A stretch of 64,000 nucleotides of DNA from Spirosoma lacussanchae (GCF_005870035.1 NZ_SWJG01000013.1:33323-97322); one strand, 5' to 3'; shown: positions 43,291-52,777, counted from the first letter of the stretch. Notes: generated by a model from the sequence alone, not told the origin. Translations and numbers: made by a program.

Positions 43291-44700
43291 TTAACGCCGA
43301 TTACCGCGGCCTCCCGGTCGTTTCGATCCGCCTGATTTGGAACCCGCTGCTGCGCCGGTTCGGGGGCGCGGGCCGGTGGGACGCGACGCTGGTTTGGCGC
43401 TGCTGCCAGGGCGGCTCGTGCCGGTTCTGGCTCGGGTCGGCGCCATGTTTTTCGCTTTCTTCTCGTGGAAAGCGCCCAGAAACGTTGGATCTTCTTTCCG
43501 GCGTTGTTCGTCGACCTCGCGCAATAGGGCCTGCTGCTCGTCAAATGGCGTTTCGGTAATCTCAACGACCCTCGGAATAGGAACGCGCGGTATCGTCATC
43601 CGGATAATCTTTTCGATTTTCTGAACGTGATACTCTTCGGCTATGGTCATAAAGGTGATAGCCTCGCCGGTATGATTGGCGCGGCCCGTGCGGCCAATGC
43701 GGTGTACGTAGTCTTCGTAGATGAGCGGGACATCGAAATTAATGACGTGACTCACTTCAACGACGTCGATACCACGGGCTGCCACATCGGTCGATACCAG
43801 CACCCGGATATTGCCTTCCTTGAAAGCCTCCATCGAGTTGATACGCGTATTCTGGCCTTTGTTGGCATGAATGACCCGAATCTGATCGGACTCAATCACT
43901 TTACGGGCCAGAAACTTGTAAATATTATCGGCGGTGCCTTTGGTTCGGGCAAATATGATACCCCGCGTGAAATCATCGCGGGTAACGAGGTAGTCGAGCA
44001 GGTTGATTTTAGTCCGGAAGTTTGGCACCTGATAAAGAACCTGGTTCACCATTGCAGCCGTTGAAGCCTGTGGGGTAACCTCCACCTTGATCGGCGCTTC
44101 GAGAAACTCTGACGACAGACGCTCAACGCGCCCGCCGAACGTTGCCGAGAAGAGCAGGTTCTGCCGCTTCGACGGAATAACCTCCAGAACAGCCCGGATC
44201 TGGGGCATGAATCCCATATCCATCATCTTGTCGGCCTCATCCAGGATCATGGTCCGGATATCTTTAGTAACGATATGCCCGAGTCGGTACAGGTCGATGA
44301 AGCGACCAGGAGTGGCCACCAGGATATCTACACCCTGGCTCAGCGTTTCGATCTGTTTTTTAGGGCCCAAGCCGCCATACAGAGCCAGATGACGCAGGTC
44401 GGTATATTTGGCCAGCTGGCCAATGGCTTCGTTGATTTGCAGCACCAGCTCGCGGGTAGGAGCCAGAATCAGCGCCCGTGGATGGGTGCCCTGGGCGTAT
44501 TTCACTTTCATCAGCAGCGGCAGCAGATAAGCGGCCGTTTTGCCGGTACCTGTCTGCGCAATGCCCAGCACGTCGTGATTGCCCAGACTCAGCGGAATGG
44601 TCTTTTGCTGAATAGGGGTCGGCTCGGTATAGCCTAAATCGGCTACTGCATTCAACAACTGCCGGTTGATCTCAAACTGATCGAACGATGTAATCTCCAT
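43291..44700 (-). CDS. DEAD-box ATP-dependent RNA helicase
   Basis: I start at ATG 44700 (469 residues; MEITSFDQFEINRQLLNAV) since the longer frame adds an unlikely N-terminus. Motifs appear in order: Q motif (YTEPTPIQQKTIPL), I (AQTGTGKTAAYLLP), Ia (PTREL), II (DEAD in MILDEADKMMD), III (SATF), IV and V (VSTDVAARGID), VI (HRIGRTGRANHTGE). The C-terminal 70 residues are a basic Arg/Pro/Gly-rich tail. It unwinds RNA; likely roles are ribosome assembly or mRNA decay. Confidence 0.95.
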   Translation of the reverse strand: MEITSFDQFEINRQLLNAVADLGYTEPTPIQQKTIPLSLGNHDVLGIAQTGTGKTAAYLLPLLMKVKYAQGTHPRALILAPTRELVLQINEAIGQLAKYTDLRHLALYGGLGPKKQIETLSQGVDILVATPGRFIDLYRLGHIVTKDIRTMILDEADKMMDMGFMPQIRAVLEVIPSKRQNLLFSATFGGRVERLSSEFLEAPIKVEVTPQASTAAMVNQVLYQVPNFRTKINLLDYLVTRDDFTRGIIFARTKGTADNIYKFLARKVIESDQIRVIHANKGQNTRINSMEAFKEGNIRVLVSTDVAARGIDVVEVSHVINFDVPLIYEDYVHRIGRTGRANHTGEAITFMTIAEEYHVQKIEKIIRMTIPRVPIPRVVEITETPFDEQQALLREVDEQRRKEDPTFLGAFHEKKAKNMAPTRARTGTSRPGSSAKPASRPTGPRPRTGAAAGSKSGGSKRPGGRGNRR

Positions 44701-44772
44701 GATGCAAATCAATAATGGTGGGCCACGCGCTGAACTGACTGCATACGTACAACAGCCAAAACGCACTGACGC

Positions 44773-45675
44773 CTACAGGTAGCGCTTTAAAATTCGCTCT
44801 ACGCCACTAACGTAACCTGACCCAAACAGATTCACATGTACCAGTAAAGGATACAGATTATAAATGCCCACTCGCTCGTCGAACCCCCGGTCGAGGGGAA
44901 ACGCTTCGTTGTAGGCATCGTAGAAACGCTGATCGAATCCGCCAAATAATTTGCTGAACGCCAGCTCAGCTTCCCGAAACCCGTAATAAACGGCCGGGTC
45001 AATCAGGGCGGGGGCGCCTTGTTCGGTAACCATCACGTTGCCAGACCATAAATCGCCGTGGAGCAGGGCCGGCCGTTCGTTGGGAAGCAGGTTGGGGAGT
45101 TGCTCGCGCAGCCGGAAGAGGGCTTCATAATACGGTTTAGTCAGTAGCCCCTTATACAGCGCCATACCGGCCTGGGGTAATAGCCGCTGATCGAAGAAAA
45201 AGTCGAAACCGCTGCTGGTGAGCGTGTTGGTTTGCGGAAGCGAGCCGATGAAATTATCGAAATGAAGTCCGAACCGGGGCTGGGTGTGCGAGTGCATTTC
45301 GGCCAGCGACTGCCCCAGCATCTCCCAATACAGCTGATTCGGCTTACCCGACGAAATAAACTCCAGGATCAGGTACGACTTACCCTGGTGCTGCCCGCAC
45401 CCCATAATTTCCGGAATCGCCAGCGTATCGGTTTGCCGGAGCAGGTTTAGTCCCCGCGCTTCCGTTTCGAACGGATTGAACGAGCCCAGCGTACTCTGGC
45501 TGTCGGCATGATTCCATTTTACAAAAAAAACGCCTTCCGACGAGAAGACCTGAGCCGCCATGTTGATGTCGCCCCCCGATAAAAACTGGGTCTCGATGAC
45601 ATCGACAGTGCGGCCCAGCGTCTGAAACAGAATGCTCTCGAAAAAGGAAAATTGTTCGTCTCCCCAAAAATTCAT
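44773..45675 (-). CDS. Fructosamine kinase family protein
   Basis: I use ATG 45675 (300 residues) in place of TTG 45690. The protein has the kinase-like fold of the fructosamine-3-kinase family: VFFVKWNHADSQ (Lys), EARGLNLLRQTDTLAIPEIMGCG, LHGDLWSGNVMV (catalytic HGDLWxGN) and LIDPAVYYGFREAELAF. Members phosphorylate ketosamines on proteins or small molecules so that the glycation product can break down. The bacterial substrate is not certain. It lies divergent to anmK (101 bp between). Confidence 0.9.
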   Translation of the reverse strand: MNFWGDEQFSFFESILFQTLGRTVDVIETQFLSGGDINMAAQVFSSEGVFFVKWNHADSQSTLGSFNPFETEARGLNLLRQTDTLAIPEIMGCGQHQGKSYLILEFISSGKPNQLYWEMLGQSLAEMHSHTQPRFGLHFDNFIGSLPQTNTLTSSGFDFFFDQRLLPQAGMALYKGLLTKPYYEALFRLREQLPNLLPNERPALLHGDLWSGNVMVTEQGAPALIDPAVYYGFREAELAFSKLFGGFDQRFYDAYNEAFPLDRGFDERVGIYNLYPLLVHVNLFGSGYVSGVERILKRYL

Positions 45676-45776
45676 ACACTTTGGCTGCAAGAAAGTATCT
45701 TCGGGCGTCCCAGACCGACAAACGCTGTTTCGGATGAACAGGCGGCTGGCAGACTAAAAAGAGACAACCCAAGGGC

Positions 45777-46973
45777 ATGAACGCACAACTACAACGTCTT
45801 TATTCAGCGGCTCAGCAGGCCGATCGCCGGATTATCGGACTCATGTCAGGAACCTCCCTCGATGGCCTCGATATTGCCTTATGCCTGATTTCTGCGAGCG
45901 GTCCGGCTACCCGGGTGAAGCTTGAACAGTTTATGACAGTACCGTACGACGAAGGTCTGAAAGACGAGATTCGTGCTATCTTTGCTAAGACACAAATCGA
46001 CTTCGAGCAACTTTGTTTACTAAATCCATACATAGGGCAGCTACACGGCCAGATGATTCTGGATGCGCTGCGTACCTGGAATATCGATCCTGGGTCGGTT
46101 GATCTGGTGGCCAGCCATGGTCAGACCGTATACCACGCGCCCAAAAGTCAGCATCGGCGGGCAGGCTTTCCGAACGCAACCCTGCAGATTGGCGACGGCG
46201 ATCATGTAGCGGCTGTAACGGGTATTATCACGCTGAGCGACTTCCGGCAAAAACACGTGGCTCACGGGGGCGAAGGGGCACCGTTGGCCGTATACGGCGA
46301 TTATTTTATGTTCTCCAAAGCCGGTGAAAATCGAATCTTACTGAACATGGGCGGTATCGCTAACTTCACCGACCTGCCAGCTACTGAAGATGCCAGCGCC
46401 GTTTTTACGACTGATACCGGACCCGGTAATACGCTCCTGGATGCCTACGCCCGCCGACTGCTGAACCAGCCGTACGACAAAGACGGCGCGCTGGCAGCCA
46501 GTGGCCTGGTAAACGATGAATTGCTGGCGGCCCTGAAAGATAACCCGTTCTTCGAGGCTCCGTTTCCCAAAACGACCGGCCCCGAAGTCTTCAATACCCA
46601 GTATGTAGACGCAGCTCAGGCGCGTAGCCGTACCACCGGCCTGGCACCCGCCGATCTGATGGCTACGCTGGTTCAGTTCAGTGCAGATACCATTACCGAT
46701 GCCATCGGCCGCGTTCTGCGCGCTGGCGAATCATACATGGTATATATGAGTGGGGGCGGTATGCATAACCCGGTGCTGACCAGCGCCATCAGGCAGCGCC
46801 TGCCCAGCTGTAGCTTCGGATATACCGACGACCTGGGTATCAGTGGAGACGCCAAAGAAGCGGTTTTGTTCGCCGTTCTGGCCAACGAATGCGTGGCGGG
46901 TGGTACGACCTCCTTCGGAAATCGGCAGGGCGTGCCGAGTATCACTATGGGAAAAATTAGTTTACCGGCCTGA
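45777..46973 (+). CDS. anmK: Anhydro-N-acetylmuramic acid kinase
   Basis: A 398-residue sugar kinase of the ASKHA fold, marked by GLMSGTSLDGLDIALC at the start, LVASHGQTVYHAP, GGIANFTDLP, DTGPGNTLLDAYARR and, near the end, MSGGGMHNPVLTSAI. It phosphorylates 1,6-anhydro-N-acetylmuramic acid released from peptidoglycan to give MurNAc-6-phosphate for recycling. No murQ is in the window. Convergent with mog (8 bp between). Confidence 0.95.
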   Translation: MNAQLQRLYSAAQQADRRIIGLMSGTSLDGLDIALCLISASGPATRVKLEQFMTVPYDEGLKDEIRAIFAKTQIDFEQLCLLNPYIGQLHGQMILDALRTWNIDPGSVDLVASHGQTVYHAPKSQHRRAGFPNATLQIGDGDHVAAVTGIITLSDFRQKHVAHGGEGAPLAVYGDYFMFSKAGENRILLNMGGIANFTDLPATEDASAVFTTDTGPGNTLLDAYARRLLNQPYDKDGALAASGLVNDELLAALKDNPFFEAPFPKTTGPEVFNTQYVDAAQARSRTTGLAPADLMATLVQFSADTITDAIGRVLRAGESYMVYMSGGGMHNPVLTSAIRQRLPSCSFGYTDDLGISGDAKEAVLFAVLANECVAGGTTSFGNRQGVPSITMGKISLPA

Positions 46974-46981
46974 TCATCCCC

Positions 46982-47506
46982 CTACGCCTTCGGGCGAAAC
47001 ACCTTCATCTGCTCTTCGTTGGTGGTCAGAAACGGCCCGCCAATCAGATCGATACAATACGGAATAGCCGGAAAAACGACCGACAGGCACTGGCCGATGG
47101 CCTTTGGCTTGCCCGGCAGGTTGAGTATCAGCGTCTGATTGCGGATGCCCGCCGTTTGCCGCGACAGAATGGCCGTGGGTACGTAGTTTAGACTTTCCTG
47201 CCGCATCAGTTCGCCGAAGCCGGGCATCATCTTCTGACAAACAGCTTCGGTCGCTTCGGGGGTTACGTCGCGGGGCGAGGGGCCGGTGCCGCCCGTGGTA
47301 ACGACCAGACAGCAGCCCTCGCTATCGGCTAGCTCGATAAGGGTCGTTTCGATCTGGTCCTGCTCGTCGGGAATAACGCGGTATACCGGTTCCCAGTCGC
47401 AGGTAAGCCAGTCGGTCAGTAGCGCCACAACGGCCTTGCCCGGAATATCCTCGTACACGCCCGCGCTGGCCCGGTCCGAAATATTTATTACACCAATACG
47501 TATCAT
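46982..47506 (-). CDS. mog: Molybdopterin adenylyltransferase (MogA/MoaB family)
   Basis: A 174-residue protein with the MogA signature TTGGTGPSPRDVTPEA and a start IRIGVINISDRASAGVYEDIPGKAVV. It adenylates molybdopterin before molybdenum is inserted. Other moa or moe genes are not in the window, and the neighbours do not point to a molybdoenzyme. A long hairpin separates it from the glycogen synthase gene. Confidence 0.92.
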   Translation of the reverse strand: MIRIGVINISDRASAGVYEDIPGKAVVALLTDWLTCDWEPVYRVIPDEQDQIETTLIELADSEGCCLVVTTGGTGPSPRDVTPEATEAVCQKMMPGFGELMRQESLNYVPTAILSRQTAGIRNQTLILNLPGKPKAIGQCLSVVFPAIPYCIDLIGGPFLTTNEEQMKVFRPKA

Positions 47507-47525
47507 AGACTGGTAAAAACAGTGA

Positions 47526-47594
47526 GTCGGTTTACGCGGTTGGTGTTCGACTACCCGGAAACCGGGCTGCTGAACACCGGCCGCGTAAACCGAC
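47526..47594 (-). terminator. Terminator after the glycogen synthase gene
   Basis: Two 23-base arms (47526-47548 and 47572-47594) pair with about two mismatches. On the minus strand the hairpin comes after the stop of the glycogen synthase gene and is followed by CACTGTTTTTAC, so it can end that transcript before mog. Confidence 0.75.
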
Positions 47595-47609
47595 CGTCAT
47601 CAACTAAAA

Positions 47610-49430
47610 TTAAGGTTTCTTACGCTTTAGGGCCAGATCGTGGGCCGTATCGTAATACGAACGGAGGTTGGTCCAGTCGAAGACCTCCGCGATGCTCTCG
47701 ACCCGGTTCCGCTGCTGAATACGGTCACGCTGGGCCATTTTTACGAATCGGAACAGGACGTTGGTCAGTTGGTCGGCGGCTTCGTTGAAGTTCTGCGTAC
47801 GGCGATTGATGACATAGATACCACGGTTTTCGTAGTCCCGCATGATCTGCATGATAAAGTCCCCGAAGCCCGATTGGTCACTCGTAACCGTCGGAATGCC
47901 GCGCACGACGCACTCCAGCGGAGTATAGCCCCAGGGTTCGTAGTAGCTCGGGAACACCCCCAGGTGGCAACCACGCACAAACTGACTGTAATCCAGTCCG
48001 AACAGCGGATTGGTAGAGGCAATGAAGTCGGGGTGGTAAACGATCTTGACCCGGTCGTACTCATTGTTGACAAGGTTGGCCTGCTGGATAAACCGCGTCA
48101 TGTCGTCTTCCTGCACGAGGTTGTGCGTCACGAAAGGCGGCAGCTGCTTATTCTTCCAGCTCTGAACCGTTCGCCGGAGCCGGAGCCGCCAGTACTCATC
48201 AACAAAGGTGTTGAGGTCGGGGAGGGCGTTGGCACTCTGCCCCGAAGCGGCTGCATGAAAGAGTCGTTCACCCACCTGTTTTTCGATGCTCTCGCAAGTT
48301 TCCTGAATCTCGTCGAGTAAAGCGCGGGAGTGAAGCACGTCGGGATTAATGGACGTAAAGGGCTGCTTGGTAACCATAAACATTACCACCGTCATGTCCA
48401 TGTTGGCCTCGCGCATGCGGTAGTTAAGCCGGGCCAGAGCCTCCAGCGTAATGTCGTATCCTTTGTTGGTGAACTCGAAACGGCCGGAGGTAAAGAAATA
48501 CAGGGTCTTTTCCAGATCGAATGAGTAGTTCTGGAAGAAATGGCCCATCACGAACTCGTGAATCTTATCCTTGTACTTGACGTGAAGGTTCTGGAACTCG
48601 TGAACAGCCGCAAAACGGGTGATGTTCAGTCCGTTTGGTAAAATGAGATCCGTTTGCCGACCCAGGAACACCTCGCACTCGCGCGACGTCACATCGCTGA
48701 CGGTGGTGAACACGTGGGCCTGCTGAGCCGCCAGCCGCTCGATGGTTGCCTGGGTTTCGATACCGTAGTGGCGGGCTTCGCGGAGCCAGTCGAAAAACGG
48801 TAGCTTGCCGTAAAAGCCGGGTTCGTTCTGGGCCAGATACCGGCCCAGCATGGTAGCGTGGGTGGTGAAAACAGTAGCTACCTTTACGTTATCCCGGCGC
48901 AGGTCGGGCAGGCCGCTGCTGGCCATCCACTCGTGGAAATGAGCTACGAAATCGACCCGCCGGGCATGATCCTCTGCCAGCAGGGTGATAAAGACCCGAA
49001 CCATCTCGCCGAACGCAATGGTCTGGTTCACCAGGTCTTCAACGTTCAGCGTTGATAGCTGGTGGTTTTGCCAGAGCTGGCCTTTGATGGCGTTGAGCTG
49101 GTCAACGCTGATGCAGGTAATATCGAAAAGGACAACGCGCGGCCGACCTGTTACGAGCCAGTACCCATACTCGACGCTATACCCCATCTGCCGCATCTTA
49201 CGAACGGTCTGACCAATTTCGGTTGCGTCAGATTCGGTAATGGGTTCAAACTCGGCGGCTGCCCGCTGCGGGAAGTAGGGGCCCAGCGCTACGTAGTTAT
49301 CGTCCCACTTCTCGACCATAGCCGGTACTTTAGACCGGATTACTGTATAGATGCCGCCGACCTGATTGCAAACTTCCCAGGCAATTTCGAGCAGAAGTTT
49401 GCGCTTCGACGTGGAGAATACCGATTCCAA
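47610..49430 (-). CDS. Glycogen synthase-like glycosyltransferase
   Basis: A GT3-like glycogen/starch synthase. The family core starts with KRKLLLEIAWEVCNQVGGIYTVIRSK, so translation must begin upstream of it, but no ATG lies there. I favour TTG 49430 (606 residues; next residues ESVFSTSKRK); the in-frame TTG at 49574 is an alternative. Other marks: HFHEWMASSGLPDLR, TTHATMLGRYLA, EFTNKGYDITLEAL and the C-terminal YEPWGYTPLECVVRGIPTVTSDQSGFGDF. It transfers glucose from a nucleotide sugar to alpha-glucan. Confidence 0.9.
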   Translation of the reverse strand: MESVFSTSKRKLLLEIAWEVCNQVGGIYTVIRSKVPAMVEKWDDNYVALGPYFPQRAAAEFEPITESDATEIGQTVRKMRQMGYSVEYGYWLVTGRPRVVLFDITCISVDQLNAIKGQLWQNHQLSTLNVEDLVNQTIAFGEMVRVFITLLAEDHARRVDFVAHFHEWMASSGLPDLRRDNVKVATVFTTHATMLGRYLAQNEPGFYGKLPFFDWLREARHYGIETQATIERLAAQQAHVFTTVSDVTSRECEVFLGRQTDLILPNGLNITRFAAVHEFQNLHVKYKDKIHEFVMGHFFQNYSFDLEKTLYFFTSGRFEFTNKGYDITLEALARLNYRMREANMDMTVVMFMVTKQPFTSINPDVLHSRALLDEIQETCESIEKQVGERLFHAAASGQSANALPDLNTFVDEYWRLRLRRTVQSWKNKQLPPFVTHNLVQEDDMTRFIQQANLVNNEYDRVKIVYHPDFIASTNPLFGLDYSQFVRGCHLGVFPSYYEPWGYTPLECVVRGIPTVTSDQSGFGDFIMQIMRDYENRGIYVINRRTQNFNEAADQLTNVLFRFVKMAQRDRIQQRNRVESIAEVFDWTNLRSYYDTAHDLALKRKKP

Positions 49431-49614
49431 GAGCTTATTTGTGGTTTTGGGTTGAGAACTATAGTGGTGTTGCAGCGGCCTGTTTATCGGGTCGGTTCGT
49501 TGCGTGATAAACCTGACCAATGGAAACGACAGCGTCAACAGATTCCATAACCTGACTAAGTAGCAAGGGTTCAAAAACGGCCCAAACTACGTATGCCAAA
49601 CTACAAACCCCAAA

Positions 49615-50613
49615 CTATTTACTCAGAAATGATTTAGCTTCCCGAACCTCCGTTCGTCCATTTTGCGAAACGGTATAGTTGAATCCGGTCTGGATACTGT
49701 AGGCCCCAATTTCGCCCTGTCGGTTTACGGCCAGTACGCCCACCTGTACATCGTTCAGATTGCCCTGCCCGTCAACGTATTTGCCATCTTTAATAGAAGG
49801 CCCTTTCACGATTCGGTTGATGACTTCCTCGCAGGCCTGCTGCGGTGTTTTACCCTGCCGCATTAGCTCAACCGCCAGAAAGGAACCGCAGGTGCGCATG
49901 ACCAGCTCGCCCAGCCCGGTAGCGCAGGCTGCCCCGATTGTATTGTCAACAAACAGGCCGGAGCCGATGATGGGCGAATCGCCGACGCGGCCGTTCATTT
50001 TATAAGCCAGACCGCTGGTGGTGCAGGCGCCCGAGAAGTCACCTTTGGTATCCATCGCCAGCATACCGATAGTATCGTGGCGTTCAATGTTAACCTGGGG
50101 TTTGTATTTGGCCGTTTTCATCCACTCGCGCCAGGCGGCTTCCGATGATTTGGTGAGCAGGTTTTCTTTTTTGAAACCCTGAGACAGCGCGAACTTCAGC
50201 GCGCCCTCGCCCGATATCATGACGTGGGGCGTTTTCTCCATGACGGCCCGCGCTACAGAAATGGCGTGCATAATATGCTCGAGGTAGGTGACCGAGCCGC
50301 AGTTGCCGCGCTCGTCCATGATGCAGGCATCCAGCGTAACCCGCCCGTCGCGGTCGGGCAGGCCACCGTATCCTACGCTCGTATCATTCGGGTCGGCTTC
50401 GGGAACGCGGGCTCCGGCTTCTACGGCATCAAGCGCCCGCCCGCCCCGGCTTAGTACGGCCTCGGCGGCTGCGTTGGCCTTGGGCTGGTTCCAGGTCGAT
50501 ACAACCAGCGGACCGGATGCGTAAGACAGGGGTTTCGATTGAGTCGTGAAGGCCAGGGAAGGAAACAGGCCGGAGAGGGAGCTGAGCGTAAGAAAGCGTC
50601 GACGATTTACCAT
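49615..50613 (-). CDS. Glycosylasparaginase / isoaspartyl peptidase family, exported
   Basis: A 332-residue Ntn hydrolase with a signal sequence that starts with a twin-arginine-like motif (NRRRFLTLSSLSGLFPSLAF). The nucleophile is the Thr in HDTIGMLAMD, exposed after self-cleavage. Further marks are GACTTSGLAYKMNGRVGDSPIIGSGLFVD and GAACATGLGE. It hydrolyses the GlcNAc-Asn bond of glycopeptides or related beta-aspartyl bonds, likely in the periplasm. The gene stands alone. Confidence 0.92.
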   Translation of the reverse strand: MVNRRRFLTLSSLSGLFPSLAFTTQSKPLSYASGPLVVSTWNQPKANAAAEAVLSRGGRALDAVEAGARVPEADPNDTSVGYGGLPDRDGRVTLDACIMDERGNCGSVTYLEHIMHAISVARAVMEKTPHVMISGEGALKFALSQGFKKENLLTKSSEAAWREWMKTAKYKPQVNIERHDTIGMLAMDTKGDFSGACTTSGLAYKMNGRVGDSPIIGSGLFVDNTIGAACATGLGELVMRTCGSFLAVELMRQGKTPQQACEEVINRIVKGPSIKDGKYVDGQGNLNDVQVGVLAVNRQGEIGAYSIQTGFNYTVSQNGRTEVREAKSFLSK

Positions 50614-50661
50614 GAGTGTTGGGATTTGGCTAAAAATAAAGCATTAACCGGGACGCCGTAC

Positions 50662-50669
50662 TACTTTTG
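50662..50669 (+). promoter_or_regulatory. -7 promoter element before purU
   Basis: TACTTTTG fits TAnnTTTG and lies 18 bases before the purU ATG at 50688. This implies a leader of about 10 bases. Confidence 0.5.
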
Positions 50670-50687
50670 CCCAATTTCTTGGTTTCT

Positions 50688-51536
50688 ATGACTCCCGACA
50701 CCAGCAAACACATCCTGCTCATGGATGGTCCCGACAGTAAGGGACTGATCTACCACGTTACGGGCGTATTGTATCGTCACGGCCTCAACATCATTCATAA
50801 CGACGAGTATGTAAGTCCGGCCGGCCAGTTTTTCATGCGCACCGAGTTTGAGGGAACATTTGATAGTGAGGCCCTGCTAAACGAGTTATATAATACCCTA
50901 CCCAACGCCGACGGCATTACCTTCCGGCTCAACCCGAAGCGAAAAAAGAACATTGTTGTCTTCGTTACCAAGGAGCACCATTGCCTGGGCGATCTGCTCA
51001 TCCGTTACGCCTTCGACGAACTGGACGCCGATATACTGGCCGTGATCAGCAACTACAATCACCTGCAGCCGCTGGTCAGTAAGTTCGGAATTCCTTTTCA
51101 TTACGTCTCCCACGAGGGCCGGAGCCGCGAAGAGCATGAAGACGCCATTCGAAGAACGCTGTCTATCTACGAGCCGGAATACCTGGTGCTGGCCAAATAC
51201 ATGCGCGTGCTGACGGCCGGATTCGTTGGCCTGTTCCCGAACCGGATCATCAACATCCATCACTCGTTTCTGCCCGCCTTCGTGGGTGCCAATCCCTACC
51301 GGCAGGCTTACGAGCGGGGCGTCAAGATCATCGGTGCCACGGCCCATTTTGTCAACAACGACCTCGACGAAGGGCCCATCATTGCTCAGAATGTAAAAGA
51401 GGTAGATCACCGCCATTCGGCAGCGGATATGGCTACCGAAGGGCGCGATGTCGAAAAAATTGTGCTGTCTCAGGCACTGAAGCTGGTCTTCAACGACCGG
51501 GTGTTTATTGCCGGGAACCGCGCAATTGTGCTGTAA
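50688..51536 (+). CDS. purU: Formyltetrahydrofolate deformylase
   Basis: I use ATG 50688 (282 residues). The N-terminal ACT-like domain (ILLMDGPDSKGLIYHVTGVLYRHGLNIIHNDEYV) is followed by a formyltransferase fold with the catalytic stretch NIHHSFLPAFVGANPYRQAYERGVKIIGATAHFVNNDLDEGPII (His and Asp). It hydrolyses 10-formyl-THF to formate and THF. Its last 32 bases overlap the end of cutC on the other strand. Confidence 0.95.
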   Translation: MTPDTSKHILLMDGPDSKGLIYHVTGVLYRHGLNIIHNDEYVSPAGQFFMRTEFEGTFDSEALLNELYNTLPNADGITFRLNPKRKKNIVVFVTKEHHCLGDLLIRYAFDELDADILAVISNYNHLQPLVSKFGIPFHYVSHEGRSREEHEDAIRRTLSIYEPEYLVLAKYMRVLTAGFVGLFPNRIINIHHSFLPAFVGANPYRQAYERGVKIIGATAHFVNNDLDEGPIIAQNVKEVDHRHSAADMATEGRDVEKIVLSQALKLVFNDRVFIAGNRAIVL

Positions 51537-52254
51537 TCGTCACCACTGCCTGTATCTTATCGGTGTTGGCTTCGACAAGGTCATACTCGCCGGGCACCGA
51601 CGAGGCCATTGACAGGGCGGGCTGCCGATAGTGCATCGTACTGTCGTGCCGGATACCACCACTGAGGTGCAGCGCATCTACGTTGGCGTTGATCAGTACC
51701 TGAGCATTCTGCGCGTTGACTCCCGATCCGGCCATGATCTCGATCCGGCCCGCAGCCTGCCGGGTTAGCTGCTGCAGAAGCGTTGCTCCACGGTCGGCTG
51801 TAGGTTGCTGCCCTGACGTAAGAATCCGAACCGCACCGGTGCGAATGACGGCCTCCAGGGCTTCGGCAGGGTCGCGGGTCATATCGAAAGCCCGATGAAA
51901 GGTGACCGGCAGGGGGTGGGCCAGTCGAATCAGTCGTTGGGTCGTTGCTTCATCAACCGTACCGTCGCTGTTCAGCAGCCCCAGTACGATGCCATCGGCG
52001 CCGTAGGCCTGAGCCAGTTTAATGTCGTCTTCCATCACCGCCAGCTCTGACTCGTTATAGAGGAAGTCGCCCCCACGCGGACGAATCATCACGTAGAGGG
52101 GAATATGCAGGTGTTGCCGGGCCTGCCTGATCAGGCCCGCACTGGGCGTAGTGCCGCCTTCGGGCATACCCCCACACAGTTCGATACGACCGGCGCCGGC
52201 CTGTTGGGCTGTCAGGCAGGAGGCCAGCGAGTAAGCACATACTTCAACAATCAT
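51505..52254 (-). CDS. cutC: Copper homeostasis protein CutC family
   Basis: From ATG 52254 the protein has 249 residues of the TIM-barrel type. Family marks: MIVEVCAYSLASCLTAQQAGAGRIELCGGMPEGGTTPSAG, HIPLYVMIRPRGGDFLYNESELAVM, and GIVLGLLNSDGTVDE. Copper binding in this family is debated. It overlaps the end of purU on the opposite strand. The longer open frame from 52332 is not needed. Confidence 0.93.
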   Translation of the reverse strand: MIVEVCAYSLASCLTAQQAGAGRIELCGGMPEGGTTPSAGLIRQARQHLHIPLYVMIRPRGGDFLYNESELAVMEDDIKLAQAYGADGIVLGLLNSDGTVDEATTQRLIRLAHPLPVTFHRAFDMTRDPAEALEAVIRTGAVRILTSGQQPTADRGATLLQQLTRQAAGRIEIMAGSGVNAQNAQVLINANVDALHLSGGIRHDSTMHYRQPALSMASSVPGEYDLVEANTDKIQAVVTITAQLRGSRQ

Positions 52255-52398
52255 TGGTTTCAAAATCAACCTATATGGATAAGGGTTCGGCCGCCGAAGA
52301 GCGACATTGAGTAGGAACCCAAAACAAAACAAAAGCTATTGCGTTATTGGCCTAAATCCCCATACAGGCCGTTCTGCAACATTTTTGAGGAATTAGTC

Positions 52399-52425
52399 TT
52401 GGAAATCAAGTTTTTTTTACTTTTG
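52399..52425 (+). promoter_or_regulatory. Promoter of the DUF2795 gene
   Basis: TTG 52399-52401 and TACTTTTG 52418-52425 with 16 bases between. Predicted leader of about 30 bases. Confidence 0.6.
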
Positions 52426-52464
52426 CACCCTCATTGAAAAATCGACATTAACTACGAACACACT

Positions 52465-52686
52465 ATGTACTGGACACTTGAACTGGCCTCCTATCTGGAA
52501 GATGCCCCCTGGCCCGCTACCAAAGATGAACTGATTGATTATTCGATTCGCTCCGGCGCTCCGCTCGAAGTGGTTGAAAACCTCCAGGAACTCGAAGACG
52601 ACGGACAACCTTACGAAAGTATTGAAGAAATCTGGCCCGACTATCCAACCAAAGATGATTTCTTCTTCAACGAAGACGAATACTGA
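52465..52686 (+). CDS. DUF2795 family protein
   Basis: A 73-residue acidic protein that is short but clear: MYWTLELASYLEDAPWPATKDELIDYSIRSGAPLEVVENLQELED is the DUF2795 core, with a helical fold of about 60 residues. The tail is rich in Asp, Glu and Phe (DDFFFNEDEY). It has its own promoter and terminator. The role is unknown; DUF2795 proteins are widespread and small. Confidence 0.92.
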   Translation: MYWTLELASYLEDAPWPATKDELIDYSIRSGAPLEVVENLQELEDDGQPYESIEEIWPDYPTKDDFFFNEDEY

Positions 52687-52707
52687 GCCAGCTTAAAAAG
52701 ACAGTAC

Positions 52708-52746
52708 AAAAAAGGTGTACCTGCGCGAAGCGGATACACCTTTTTT
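52708..52746 (+). terminator. Terminator after the DUF2795 gene
   Basis: A perfect 12-bp inverted repeat (52708-52719 and 52735-52746) ends in six T. It can work in both directions, since the crtZ-like gene ends at 52778 on the minus strand. Confidence 0.9.
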
Positions 52747-52777
52747 ATGCCCGGAAGCAACCGGATAGGGCCGTTGG

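Noticed and set aside
43272..43565. Separate 97-residue minus-strand gene
   Set aside because: Out-of-frame reading of the basic Arg/Pro/Gly tail of the DEAD-box helicase.
46982..47506. Molybdoenzyme maturation locus linked to actB
   Set aside because: The mog gene is 26 kb away, and ACIII ActB is known not to bind molybdopterin.
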